DNA of 64,000 bases from Aphelenchoides besseyi (lineage: Eukaryota > Nematoda > Chromadorea > Rhabditida > Aphelenchoididae): the NCBI GenBank assembly GCA_024699855.1, contig JAMPIQ010000002.1:8060001-8124000 (forward strand), written 5' to 3'. The translations under genes and the position numbers were made by a program. The stretch's first letter is position 1; every line of letters begins with the position of its first letter. A model generated the notes under the pieces. The model saw only the letters and a program-made list of their open reading frames with translations, made no database searches and was not told where the DNA came from. Shown here one piece after another: positions 33,159 to 44,858 of the stretch.

Positions 33159-33341
33159 TCACCGGAAATCCCCACGCTGCAGAACACAAAACAGACCCGA
33201 CTCTTCGGTACTCGTTGTATCCACCAACTCCATGACTGATGCCGAATTTCGAATCCGTTTGCCTTCGCTGAATGTGTGATAGGGAATCTGTCGTCGTTGA
33301 TAGTAAAAAACTTCGCGTACCGGTTTGGCCATTCTACACAA
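33159..33341 (-). CDS. Possible first coding exon upstream of block D exon a
   Basis: After an acceptor-like GTTTGTGTAG, ATG 33329 opens a frame of about 55 residues (MAKPVREVFYYQRRQIPYH..., ..SVMELVDTTSTEESG). It reaches TGA right after a possible donor CCG|GTGATC at the edge of block D. The sequence is coding-like but belongs to no family I recognise. In blocks C and E the DNA upstream of exon a is instead the BED-1 exon, so exon a has two different upstream partners. The phase of the obvious donor (2) does not fit exon a (1). Confidence 0.3.
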   Translation of the reverse strand: MCRMAKPVREVFYYQRRQIPYHTFSEGKRIRNSASVMELVDTTSTEESGLFCVLQRGDFR

Positions 33342-34374
33342 ACAAAGCCTTTAAATGACCACAAACACGCAGACAATACGAAGTACAGTGAAAAGAAAAG
33401 TCTGAGATGACAGGTGGCAAAATCGAAATCTGCGCGCTCGTCACTTCTGTTGAGGAACTTCAATCGCAAAGCCACTGAAGAGCCCGTAGGCAAATCATTC
33501 GCGCTGATTCAGACTCGAGATCGCAGACACTTCGGCGCATACCATCGGGTATTAAAATTAAATCCGCGCCCGTCAAAATGATTAACAACGTGGGTGTCGT
33601 TGTAAAGAGCGTTGTGATCCGAAACTCTGCGATCAATCGACATGTTCGCTAGATTGATTACGATGATGCAAATGACTTTTGACAAAACGCAACGTCTTTT
33701 TGATTTATGGCCCTCCAAATCGTTTTGTCTTCGATTTCGCTTCGAATTTTTGAAACGAATCGTTGAACACAAATTGAGCTCGTACTTTGGTCAATTGTGT
33801 GAATTAGCAAGATAGTAAATCCGATTTTGGCTCTTTAATTGGCGCGATAGGACGAACCGTGCAGTAGAATACAATCTCATAGTGTGTATTTCTAATTAGA
33901 GACCGTGAAGCTAAAAAGTTGGTTCAGAATTAGGAGCGAGGAAACGTGCATTCAATTTCCGCACACAACCAAAACACGTGAACTTGCGGTGGAACATTTA
34001 CGATCAACGGGCAAGTAGTGCGGAGAGAATCGAGCTTTTCGTATTGTTCGCATATCGTATTAACCTACGACTTCTCCTGCGATTGACAATAGACACAAAC
34101 AATAACCCTTTGGTTTTTGCTACAACTGTTGCGTACGAGCTTTTTAACTAGAGATTAGATGCTTGAGAGCAAAATTAAAGGAGAAAAGACGATCAGAAGT
34201 TAATTGGTAGCTCGAATGGATTTTGCGCAATAAACAAACTCATTCAACTGCGCGTAATTGGAATACGCGAATTCACCAACTCCCAAAACTTGTGTTCTAA
34301 AGACCAGTTCATTAAGCAACCGATGAGATTCGACGAAAAACATCTGCTGCAAGTTTACTTGATGAAACAAATCA
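33342..34374. other. Single-copy spacer between blocks D and E
   Basis: No convincing gene on either strand; open frames here are short and overlap on opposite strands. Not repeated elsewhere in the window. Confidence 0.4.
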
Positions 34375-34550
34375 GCGCTCTTAACGTAAACTATAATTAA
34401 CCCAAATGCTAGTTCTCACTCATACTCTACAGTAAGCAGACGAGTAGGTTTGGCTTCAGATGTCAACAACATTTTGGCGTTGTTTTTTGGAACATTAAAA
34501 GCAGATCATCGCAGTTTCGGTCGCAAGACCGAGTAGGATCGTGAACCAAC

Positions 34551-34784
34551 CTTGTTCTCGGCGTTGTAGATTTTGTTTCAAAGAACGGATCTCCGCTTCC
34601 AATTGGACTCGTGCTTCGGCCTCCCGTTCCAAGCTAACGGTCAACGACTGAGAAGTTCGGCACTCGGCGTTGTAGAGTGCTTCTACTTCTTCCAGTCGAT
34701 TGCCAATACGTTTCTTTTCGGATTGTAGTTCGGCCATCGATTCTTCCAGACGTTTGATCTTCTCGCGCATTTCTCCTTCAGTTT
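34551..34784 (-). CDS. Myosin-XVIII tail exon a, uninterrupted (block E)
   Basis: 234 bp from TTTTTTGCAG to CAAG|GTTGGT, phase 1 on both sides, no stop. Encodes a charged coiled coil (MREKIKRLEESMAELQSEKK, ..LEREAEARVQLEAEIRSL). It is the only copy without the 1.3 kb insertion. It lies 274 bp behind the BED-1 donor at 35059 and would splice to it in frame. The next tail exon (b) is not present in block E, because the block ends in the following intron. Confidence 0.75.
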
Positions 34785-35058
34785 CTGCAAAAAATTGATT
34801 AGAAACTTGAATTGTCGTTTTTGGTTTTGTTTCATTTGGGACTCTATCAGGTTTCTAGTAATCCAAAGACCATTCTGCGTTTACTCATTTCTGTTCGAAT
34901 GCACAGAGAAATTCTCAGGCTAATCACCAGGTTGTTTGCACTCTTGACGTGAACAATTAGCCCCAATGTTGGTTATCATTGCTACTTTACATTAAAACAG
35001 ATAACTTTGTTTTGGATGCCAAAAATGGCATTTCAATGTTGTTATGTTGAAAACGCAC

Positions 35059-35654
35059 CTTTTTTAGAAATCGCAGAATCGAGCGGCGAAATTGGAACCG
35101 AAGAAGGTGGCAAGAAAGAGGGCGTCGTCGTGATGCAAACTCCTAAGTCGTGCAAAAAACTCCTCATCATAACGTGCTCGTTTCAACGATGGCTCCATAA
35201 TGAAGGGTGGGGTTGATGGTTCCCCTGCTGTTGTTGAAGGCGGTGAGAGTGTGGCGTCAAAGGAGCTTCGAGCAGTTCCCGATTCGTTGCGTCTATTTCC
35301 ATCGGTTCTCTGTTGTATGGATGCAACTTCAATAACACGTTTGCGGTTTCGTCGATCAGCTTCGTCGTTGAGTACTTGAGCATAAACATTTGAATGTTTG
35401 TCTCGTAGATGACGACCAGCAACGGTTGTTGATGGCGGCCACGTGTATGTGGCTGTGCAGCCGGGAACTTGGCATCGGTACACGGATTTGTCTCGTTGAA
35501 CCTCGAAATGCCTCCAAATTGAGTGGCGCCCGTGAAAAGGAGCAGTTTTGTTCGTTCTTGCTGCTCCAACGGCGGGAATTCCGCTTGGTATGTTAAAGTT
35601 TGATGATGCAGCCAACTGAAGAAGAATGCGACTCAATTCATTAGGGCCGAACAT
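35059..35654 (-). CDS. BED zinc-finger exon type 1 (block E)
   Basis: Same exon as 12789-13384. Here the AAA run is correct, so the frame is open for 175 residues through the zinc finger and Ser/Pro region. One extra G in GGGCGTCGTCG (about 35119) then breaks the last 20 codons. The two copies are each 596 bp; removing the private extra base of either gives 595 bp = 198 codons plus one base, which fits a phase-1 donor. Upstream sequence (35655-35705) and the 5' module are as in block B. Confidence 0.75.
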
Positions 35655-35705
35655 ATTAACGATCTACAGTAAACCCTGGGGTAGTGAGAAAGATGGAAGT
35701 GTGAA

Positions 35706-36029
35706 GTCAAGTATCTAAAACGTATAAAATTGAACAGACGATACGCAACTCTCGACAAACAACAAAAAACGCATCTTTGTTAAACACACAATTGAGATTT
35801 ATGAAACTTGACGGACAATACGGGCAGCGGTTTTTTTTTGGTGTCCGTGAAATTAACGCCAAATGTTCGATTGACCGACTAGTCACAATCGACGTCGGCA
35901 ACGATCGAAAGATGTTCAGTTGAAATGAAGATGTCAAAAGAAGTGGTCATCTATGACAAACAAGCGGATAATCACGTGTTACAGAAGCAGTGGGTGGCAT
36001 TCAAATAGTCGACAGGAAAGTTTTAAACG
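35706..36029. repeat. BED 5' module, block E copy
   Basis: Same module as 12416-12735. It has a T-run expanded to nine (GGTTTTTTTTTGG), typical of homopolymer error. Confidence 0.7.
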
Positions 36030-36035
36030 AACTCA

Positions 36036-36553
36036 CAAGGAAAGGTTGCGACTTGTCCGAGCCCGATTCGAGTGAACTCGGTATCAATCGATGCGTCTGA
36101 GTGTGCTGATCACTAAATGGTAGGTCATTTTTCGCCGGATTCAGAATCCGAAAAGTTATAAGCAAAACAAAATCTAGAATAGTTACCGTAGCCGGAGTTG
36201 AATTTTTTTTCGCCGCTCACGGCCGGCCCCCGCTTCACTAACACTCGGCTATCGCTGCTCACGCTCTCGAATACGAAACGCGCGCTTATATCGCCAAGAA
36301 AACATTGATGCTCCATATGTCGCTTCTGAAGCATGACAACAAAAAACGGAGTTCAGATTCGGATTCTCCATAGTCGAGAACCTCTAAAACCGTAAAAAAA
36401 AGCAAAAATTTTTTAGATTTTGTTTTGCTTATAACTTTCGGATTCTGAATCCGGCGAAAAATGACCTACCATTTAGTGATCAGCACACTCAGACGCATCG
36501 ATTGATACCGAGTTCACTCGAATCGGGCTCGGACAAGCCGCAACCTTTCCTTG
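36036..36553. mobile_element. Foldback element, block E copy
   Basis: Same element as 11899-12410, slightly longer through expanded T-, C- and G-runs in the loop. Confidence 0.7.
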
Positions 36554-37385
36554 TAAGATCTTGGAAGTTCCTTTTGATTAAGTGGTCGGTTGAATAGATT
36601 TAGATTACCATGCACTGCGACATCATCTAATTTCCCTATTAGGATTTGTTCCGATCGGCCAAAATAGTTGGAATGAGAAAGTCGGACGTTAAACTTTGGA
36701 TTTTGATTAGCGAGTTAAGATGAGAAGATCCACAGAATTGCAAAGTAAAAATAGATGAGTGGGTTATTAAAATGGAGCACGGAAATTAAATTCGAGCAGC
36801 TGATTACTTTCGTAACAATCAGTAAAGAAGAAAAAAACTGTCACATTAGTTCAAACAGAAAGATAAACCCCGTAGCAAACTTCCCCGTTTTTAAACACGT
36901 GAAAATTCAAACCCCACTGGTAATGGGTGTAAAACATTATTGTGAATGAAGATTTGAGGGTATCATTAGGCGGATCAAGGGCTCGAGGGTATTGTCAAAT
37001 AATACCAATCAGAGATTGCGTCCGCGCAACGAGCGAACAACATGACTGCTTTGTTTATACCACGCAATTGCGTGTAATGACTGTAAAATGATATGAGCAG
37101 AGGGGAAATTTGTTGCGTTAAGTCTTGATAACAATCAGTTACCCACGCTGGTCAATTCAAATTGGTTCAAAAACCAAACAAATCAAAATATTCAACTTGT
37201 CTTTTCGCCCTCGGACACGGTCAAGAAACTCGATGACTGTCAAGCGTCTGCATACCAAGATGCTTGAGCTAAAATAAACTACTGGACTTCGCTTATCAGC
37301 CAAAGGCATTCAATCAATAAAGTTTCGTTAAATTATCGTCTTGTTTTATTATCGAAATTTGTACAGTTTTTATTATGAAAGTAGA

Positions 37386-38229
37386 TTAAAAGTAGCTCGG
37401 ATACGCGACATAGCAGGCCGCGCCTTGAACGGGATTGTAGCTACGAACGTAAGCGAGGATCTCACACTTGAAATCGAATTCACCTAAACAACTGAATCGA
37501 TGAGGGAGAGTTGATCAGCGATTACCCAGTTGATACAAGTTCACGGCTTGACAGTCTCGTTGCACACACGCAGCTTTGCACTCGTCAATATCTCGGATGT
37601 TGTTTATCTCGAAGATCTTACCACCTTTACATTCTGTGTATTGCATTAAGTGATACGGACGATTGTTGACGTATTGAACTTGTGGCAGGGCTGAAAACTT
37701 TGTGTTAGCAAAATTAACCTTTGAATTGGAAATCTAATTAATTTACAGCAAAGTTCCCAAAAATTGGCATTTCAGCGGTCGAGTTCTAAACTTTTCGGGT
37801 TTGCACTTTCTAATCCAATGGTTTATATCATTGGTGTTGTCAGAAACACAAAGTGTGATGTTTGCATTGGACATCATCCGTTGGAATTAAACGAAAATGC
37901 GTGGAACTGAATTTAATTAATCGAAAGACTGCGTGCTGTTTAATCGTGAAAAGAAGTTAGTCTTTGGAATCTATTCGCTGAGTTACTGTAAACGTGAATC
38001 TAAACAGATTACTCAAACACCGCTTTTGCGTTCAACTCGTGACTTCGACTTGAACATCAGTACACAAGGAACAGGTGAGTCGCTAGTGGTAATTGATTGA
38101 CTTCAACGTCATTATGAATTCCGACGCAAATGACAGCAATATCCGCTGCTCGAAAGTTCTTTTCAACTTACAAACACACGCAGTTACGAAGCCAATGAGA
38201 GCAACGAGAACTGCAGTTGAAAGTGCCAT
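37386..38229 (-). CDS. Small secreted PAN/Apple-domain protein
   Basis: Three exons: 38229-38172, 37690-37526 and 37483-37386, with a 481 bp and a 42 bp intron. Phases (1, then 1) fit and give 106 residues. Residues 1-20 (MALSTAVLVALIGFVTACVS) are a signal peptide. The mature part has the PAN/Apple cysteine spacing: FxxCKGG..., DIDECKAACVQRDCQAVNLYQ, then FDFKCEIL and AACYVAYPSYF at the end. PAN modules bind proteins or carbohydrates outside the cell. Six cysteines in the mature chain could make three disulfides. No membrane anchor is seen. AATAAA-like signals lie at about 37365 on this strand. The gene ends only about 150 bp from the edge of duplication block E. Confidence 0.75.
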
Positions 38230-41200
38230 TTTAATCCACGAATTGAATTTGATGAGTCGACTGAAAAGAAACGACGAGTATAAACAAGTGGTCGAGTGTT
38301 TACTATCTGATTGGAGAACCGTTTCTTTTATATCCGTCCAACATGCGAATCGGTTTGGGTTTCGATTCGAACAACACCCTTTGATGGTCGGTGATAGTCA
38401 GTTAAGGACAATCAGCAATAGATCTGAAATGAAATCGTCGTTCTTATTCGATTGCACGTAAAAGCGATAAAAAGATTATGATTGTCAATTGTTCACGAAC
38501 GGATTGACGTAGACAAATTTTACGGTTCTCTGTGTCAAAAAAGGGACAATGAACGAGACCGATCGTTTCTACAGAACGGTCGACTGTTTACACGAGAGAA
38601 CAAGAGGCGGGACAGGGATTGTTGATCAATTCGATAAACATTGAACGTTTGTTGAAATGCACGTATTTGGGTTACAGTGCATTTACATAATCAAAAACTC
38701 GAATAAGGGCATAATCACTAACGATCCATGAACTGATAAGCATCCGACTACGTAGACATCGTTCATGTGAGCATCTGGAAGTCGATTGTGCATTGCGATG
38801 AAGGAAAAACTACCAAGTAAATTTGCGGAAGTCCCCAACGTCTTCTCGCAACCGTCGATCGTGTGTTTGGACTACGGCGGTTTCGCAATTCACGATCGAA
38901 AGTTTGCAATTCAGAATGCGCAGGATGGAGACCCAGTCGTTGGGTCTCGTTGTTATTCGCTCTCACGTCAAAATTTTTTGTTTCGGCTCCCAACCTGTCT
39001 GGATTCGCTGAGCCCATCAATTTTTGTTTTTTCGGACTTTCAACTGCAACCACAGAGTATCGAAAAACCGTGAACTCTTGCGAGAGTTGAGATGACTCAT
39101 CAACGTCGATTGTTGAAGGGATTACCAATCAACTTGTTATTTGAGCGGAACTAACAAACAAACGAAATGTGCAAAAACAAGCTATCAGGTTTAAACTGAG
39201 CGTTTAGTCTTAAAACTTTGTATAATTGACATTAAGTAATTAAAGTACCTTGGGATACGTCTCCATTAAAAAGACCATTGATCATCTTTGGATTAATGAG
39301 CGCTGTGGGTTTCAAAGACCTTCAAGTTGACAAAACGAAAAGCTCGTTTGGTCAAATTGGCTTCTTAACCAAATGGTTTGGATTAACAGCCGCGTGTTAT
39401 TTGAACGAATTCCGTCGACAAGCGGTCGGTAACGGGCTCCTCGTAAGTATGTTCATAACATCACTTTGAATTCACGTTCGAAGTTGTTTTTCGGTTACAT
39501 TCTTCTCATTCATAGAATTATCAGAAGCGTTATCCCGCTTAACTTCGAGCATTGTCACCTGAAAATTCTAAGTTCCGTGGATTTACGATGAATCGTGCAA
39601 TTGGACGGAAACGACTGCCGGGGCCTTTGAAGGGAGCCAAACGATAAGTTCCGCTTTTTGAATCATTGCAACGCATTTCGGATTAGACGAATCAAAACAC
39701 GAGTAATCGTTTGTCTATTGATTAGCAAAAGATGTGACGATCTTCGCCGCTCTCTCTTTTGTTTCATTGTTGAGGTCATGAAGTTGTCGTTCATTTTTGT
39801 TGCTCATCGTCGGATATCAAATTTTCGAGAATATTCAAAGGGATTTCTCAAATTACGTACAACTCTTATTGTCAACAAGGGCCGCTAATCTCGTTGGTTT
39901 CGTTTTTTCGTATGCAGTGGTAGGTGTCACCATCAAAAGTCGAATTGAAGGACAATTCAGGAAACAAAATTAAGTCATCTGTTAACTTGATTTGCTTCAC
40001 AACTTGCAAGTTGACGTGATTCTAACCACAGTCCAACGACTTTGGAAATGAACATTTAATAAGCAGTTAAGTGTGTTCAGTCCATTGGAGTCAATAGTTT
40101 TGTTCGTAAGTACAATTATTTTACCCAAAACCGCCTTCTGGTCGTCGTTTGTTTTTAACTTCGAGGCTCCTGAAGAACTTTTTATGAGCTGAGGCAGAGG
40201 AAAGGTCTTATATCAAAAGGGCATCTGATAATTGAACTCCTTGTTTGATGTCGGGTGTGAATTTACTTTTGCAATCCAGGATTTCGAACAGTTCTCATCA
40301 CCTTAATCGAAACGTGAAACTCACGGGTTTCATTTAAGCCAAGATTTCAGTTCTAGCAAAAAGTTTCGGGCGGAAACGTCAATCACAAATGTGCACGTCA
40401 ATTTCATCTGCCGAATCCAAATCTGGGCAACGAATAGAAAAACGAACGATACAACTAAACCCAAAGGTTTGCCGTTCCATTTGCTGCAAACTGAAGAAAA
40501 CACAAAGGTTATTTGACGGGTTGGTTTGCGTGACAGACGATTATCGTTGACTTTACGACTTTTCACGAAAACTTTGCTTGTGGTCCTTCTGTTAACTTTG
40601 ACGGTAAATCCCATGTAAATCTTGTTTTCTGGAGCTTAACTACAAAACTCGAATTGACTGAGATTTATGACGAAATTTGTAGTTGCGAGCTTAAGTCCTT
40701 ACTTTAATTAAAACTTAATCTATTGTGATACTTGACCGTATTTTGTGAGCTTATGGTCTTTAAAACACTATACTTTCAACTTGTTTTTATCTGCAACTTA
40801 ACTGTTTGCTTAATTGAACTAGACGCTAAGTTAGAACGATGATCTTAATCGCACGACTTCTTGTGACCGTTCATTGCAAAGTTTGCTCTTACTGTTGCAT
40901 TTGTTCGCTTCACCCTTCCACAGCGAGTGTACGGTAAATTGAACTGAAAAAAGTTTTTGCTCTTCTACGAATTGGGTGAACGGTCGACGGATGGAAGCGT
41001 CTATTCATTAGACTAAAGAGCTAAATCCAAAGATGTCACCCACATGTTCTGTTCATTAGCCAAATAGCGAAGGGTATTCACGTCCAGACCCAATGGTTTA
41101 AAGTCTCGCCGTTTATCATTTTGAGCCATCAGATCAATTTGACTGTGAAATTCTATTAGTTTAATTCGTATTTCTTTGCATTTTGGTTAACTTTTCGTTG

Positions 41201-42829
41201 CAAGTTGCTTAGATGCGGCACACAAACCGTTGAAATTGGCTTCTAATTTCTCTGCTCCTGCAAATTGGATTCGTTACGCGTCGTGTTTCTGATTCCAAAG
41301 TGAATTCACAAGAACTGCTAATCGCTTTAATTGAAACATCTTTTCGACGAAATTCGAATGGGTTTCGAGTATAGAAACTGAAGAGCCGACTTTGTGGGTT
41401 TCGAATACTGTTAATGTAACTAAAAAGAGTTTTGTTCGCCTGTTTAAACTTTTGATTCAAGCCTCAGACGAATGACCAGTTTTTAGACTTCAGAGTATTT
41501 TTGGATTGATCGTTTGTTCTTAAGAATCCGTTCATTTCACCTGTTTAACTTGAAGTTGGTCGGCCAGTTCGTACGTGAATTCTCGATTGGAAATGGGCGG
41601 TCAACGTGGACATCAGTTCCGGGTTTCTGAACTTTAATGTGCGTTGAGTGGCTAATTACTTCCCGTTCTTGTTGGAGAGATTAGTCAAACTTTTACGGTA
41701 AGAATAGGCGGAGCTCGTGGTCTTTGAATTTCAAGTCGTTAATTTGCTCAGAACCGGGAATTTTTTCATTTCGAGAATTTCTTTAGTGTCCATTTTAAGG
41801 TCTCTGCATTTTGCTATAAGATACGTAGCAGACAAGAATGCTCAATAATTATTACGATGACCGATAATTTGCCCTTCGGCTACAAAGTATTTGAAGTCTC
41901 TCAATTTGGTCTTCAGATGACCGACAGCCGTTTTTGACCGCAACGTTTTGTATTACGATTATAACTATGATGTCGCGTACGAATAACCCATCACATTTGT
42001 CGATCTCCACGTATTTGCCAAAAACGACAAACTGAACGGTTTTCTACGTTCACGTCGTTAATTCAATTACCAAAAGGCGCCATCTGTCCGAAGGAACTGG
42101 TAATTCGATTTGTGGCCCTTGAAACCGAACTCTTTTTGACGAGAAAATAAGCATGTTTGGCATAATCAGTTCATACACGCGCACCATTAGTTCATGTTTT
42201 CCGAGTTGAAGTTGCATGTGCTTATCAAGGATCTTTGAATTTTGAGGTCAAATTGTCTAATCATTAACGGGTTGAACTTTTGTGTCGACATATGATTAGA
42301 TGTTGAAATAATATGTGGAGATTGCAATTGCAGATCGTTATCTCGACATATGGACAGGTCGAGTAGCGTGCAAACTTCGAGTTTCCATAGGCGTAATCAC
42401 GTCTGATGTTTGAAGTTTTTAATTTCCGCCTCTCGTTCTTAATGCCTTTTGGCTTTCGTCAAGCTGCCCACATAGTTTGTCTTAAACACTCTTGAGAGGA
42501 TAGTCGAGTGTTTTTGTTTACTGACCACACGGTTTCGCATTGATTGTGAATTACCTCCATTAACTCGAAAGTGTTTGTTTTCTTTTCAATTTTGTTACTT
42601 CATTCTTCATGTAATCATCAATCAATTGAATCGCCCGATGAGTTGCGTGTTCTTCTTCATTTCGCTTGTTGAGATGCGCGATTACAAAACGCTACGTCTC
42701 TGCGGAATTCACTTTTCGAAATTATTTCAACTTGCAATTTCTTTCAGTCTTTTCGTTGGATGTCAACTTGAACTCGTCGGTGCAAAGGTTTTTGAAGTGG
42801 AAAAGTGACATTTCTTTTTGCTACGAACA
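38230..42829. other. 4.6 kb without a convincing gene
   Basis: Open frames on both strands (for example 38763-39128 - and 38786-39073 +) overlap each other, start at no clear context and lack recognisable domains. 39278-39469 + has some coding flavour but no partner exon. No repeats, tRNAs or elements were recognised. The stretch may hold regulatory DNA of the GPCR gene to its right. Confidence 0.4.
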
Positions 42830-44511
42830 ATGAACAACTCACTTGTTCTCGACGTGACCTTCGATCTTTCGAGGAACAGCGCCATTCCGATCGAAAGCTC
42901 AACAACCGGACGGCCAATTCCGGTCGATCATCCGTACATTGTTTTTGCGCGAGACGTGTATTTGTATTTGGTTCCGTTGATGGTTTGTGTTTTACTCGTA
43001 AGTCCTGAAGTAACAAATGTTCTCTCACATTATTCTTCAGCTTTCCGTTCTTGGAAACTGTTTGATTGTATTGTCTGCTCCTTTCCTTGGTCGCTCCATA
43101 GGACCGTACCATCGATTGTGTTTGAGTTTAGCTGCTGCAGACGCTTGGGCAGGATCACTACTTATTACCGGTAGTTTGTTTTTTTGACCATCACGCAAGT
43201 TAGTGGGGAAGAAGGAAGAAGTTTTCGAATTTTTAATGCCCGTCGACCGTAAACAATTCAGAGATCATCTTTAAACTGAAAAGTTGATTAAGAATTCGAA
43301 ATGATTAATCGGACACGAGGGAACGGAAACGTTTAGACTAATCGCTCAACTAAGCCGTCAGCTTAAAAGCGAATAAGTGAAGAGCGAAAGAAAACTGCCA
43401 TAAAAGAAAATGACTAATATCGTTTATTTCAGGATTGATTCTGAACAGCTACTTACCGGTCGTGATGAGGATTCAAAAGCGAAGTGAATGTCTTGCGGCC
43501 TTGTTGGAGATCTTTCGGATTTCCGGAATGTTGACTTCAAATTTCCACATTTTGGCTTTGGCTCTAAATCAGTTCATCGGTATTCTGTTTCCGCTGAAGT
43601 ATAAGGTTAGTTAAAGCTTTAATGATAATGCAAACATTTGGCGGGTTTTCAGTCGATCGTTACTACTCGACGACTTCGATGTCTGATTCTATTACTTTGG
43701 ATTCTGCCGATTGTTTTCGTTTCCACATGGTTTTTGTCTATGCCCGAAGGTGGATTGCGGCATCCTTCTTGTCGTATACGTAGTTTCTACAATCGACTTC
43801 CCTTCCGTCTGAGCGTGTTCGTACTTTTTATAGTCCCGCTATTTGGCACTTATATCTTTTACGCCATAATCCTCAGTTCGATTCTTGTTGTCAAATCACA
43901 GACCGCTAAGATGAGGTGAGAAAAACGTGCACAACAATACTCATTTACAATCTTCTAGAACTGACAGACGTAAAGTGAAATCACGAACAAAATTGCTTTG
44001 GACGACGATATTGATAATTTCAACTTTCACTTTTTCGTGGGGACTTTGTGTCTTGTACTTTGTTTTAGTTTGCGAAAACTGTATGTTCATTTATTTGAAA
44101 GATGTCTCCTTTCATCTTGGATTCTTCATTAATGCGAGTGTTAACTTTCTTGTGGCAATTAAGCTTCTGCTGAATCCGTTGATCTACGCGTATCGTCTTG
44201 AACATGTCAGGAAAAGTGTCGAAGCATTTCTACGTATGTTGTTTCTTGAGTTCTTCCTTGGCAAAGCTCCAGTTGTTGTAAAAACGAAAAGCACCGCCGT
44301 GTTGTCTCGCACAACCAGCGGCCTTTCGGTCAGATGTTCCTCCAACCCAACTCGAAGACCGTTAATGCATTCACAACCCACTGATCTGCTTCAGTTAATT
44401 AAGAAGAACAGCGTTGCAATGCCGACTGAAAGTATAGACGACGAGCGCACCAAATTCCGTACCTCGACAACACTCGCCGAACAACCATCTATTGCATCTT
44501 CTGTATATTAA
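42830..44511 (+). CDS. Class A (rhodopsin-like) G protein-coupled receptor
   Basis: Five exons (42830-42997, 43041-43170, 43433-43605, 43653-43915, 43959-44511) join in matching phases to 428 residues. The extracellular N-terminus carries an N-x-S at residue 3. TM1 contains GN (LSVLGNCLIVLSAP), TM2 has LSLAAAD, and TM3 ends with NQFIGILFPLKY in place of the usual DRY. TM4 contains the conserved Trp (LLLWILP), TM6 reads FTFSWGLCVLYF without the CWxP motif, and TM7 has NPLIYAY (NPxxY). A Ser/Thr-rich C-tail follows. The class is certain; the ligand is not. Peptide/amine-type orphan receptors are likely. It is convergent with the RCC1 gene, 347 bp apart. Confidence 0.85.
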
Positions 44512-44858
44512 TCCTCTTCAAAACTCCATTTCTTTATCAAAAAACAACCAGATCTCTTCGTTTTAATCTTAAAACGTTTAGTATTCTGATCTCCTTTCTG
44601 CTAGCCCTCTCTTGTCATGATGTGGTTATTGTTTTTAATTTAGAACATAGAATTCTCACTAAAATAGTGTTTCCATAAACTAATATCCACATCAAATTAA
44701 AGCAACCAAGAGAACGGGCTTAACCGTAAAAACTTAAAAGTACAGTACCGTTTTGTGGAAACAAATGGCAAAGAAAAAAAGAGGTCGAAAAGCACCAGAA
44801 ATGATTGAGAAGTACGAAGATTCTACAAGTTATATTGTGGTCGAAATTACCAGTTTCT

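Larger units (their letters stand above)
27872..33162. repeat. Segmental duplication block D (inverse of block B)
   Basis: Reverse complement of 7438-12735 throughout, with homopolymer indels. Its outer edge at 33162 coincides with the position where block B is cut by the scaffold gap, so the true repeat may be longer. Confidence 0.95.
34375..37232. repeat. Segmental duplication block E
   Basis: 34790-37232 is the inverse of 11238-13620. 34375-34550 matches the intron behind exon a (block A 5898 onward, block D 31018 onward). The junction at 34375 is within that intron, and the right junction at 37232 is within ...CGGACACGGTCA. Unlike the other blocks it holds an unsplit exon a, so it appears to preserve the older arrangement BED-1, intron, exon a. 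Confidence 0.93.

Noticed and set aside
33509..33772. 87-residue minus-strand ORF between D and E
   Set aside because: No splice context, no domain, and it overlaps the 5' part of another frame; treated as chance.
1..37232. Single hairpin mis-assembly as the whole explanation
   Set aside because: The symmetry centres are at different places and copies carry private substitutions and different junctions; an artefact for part of it (especially block A beside the gap) remains possible.
38763..39128. 121-residue minus-strand ORF and its plus-strand shadows
   Set aside because: Three frames over the same DNA are open at once with no domain, signal peptide or splice support.
39470..42800. Hidden genes in the long gene-poor stretch
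   Set aside because: I looked for GT/AG-bounded coding-like segments on both strands and found none that continue in phase; only short overlapping frames.
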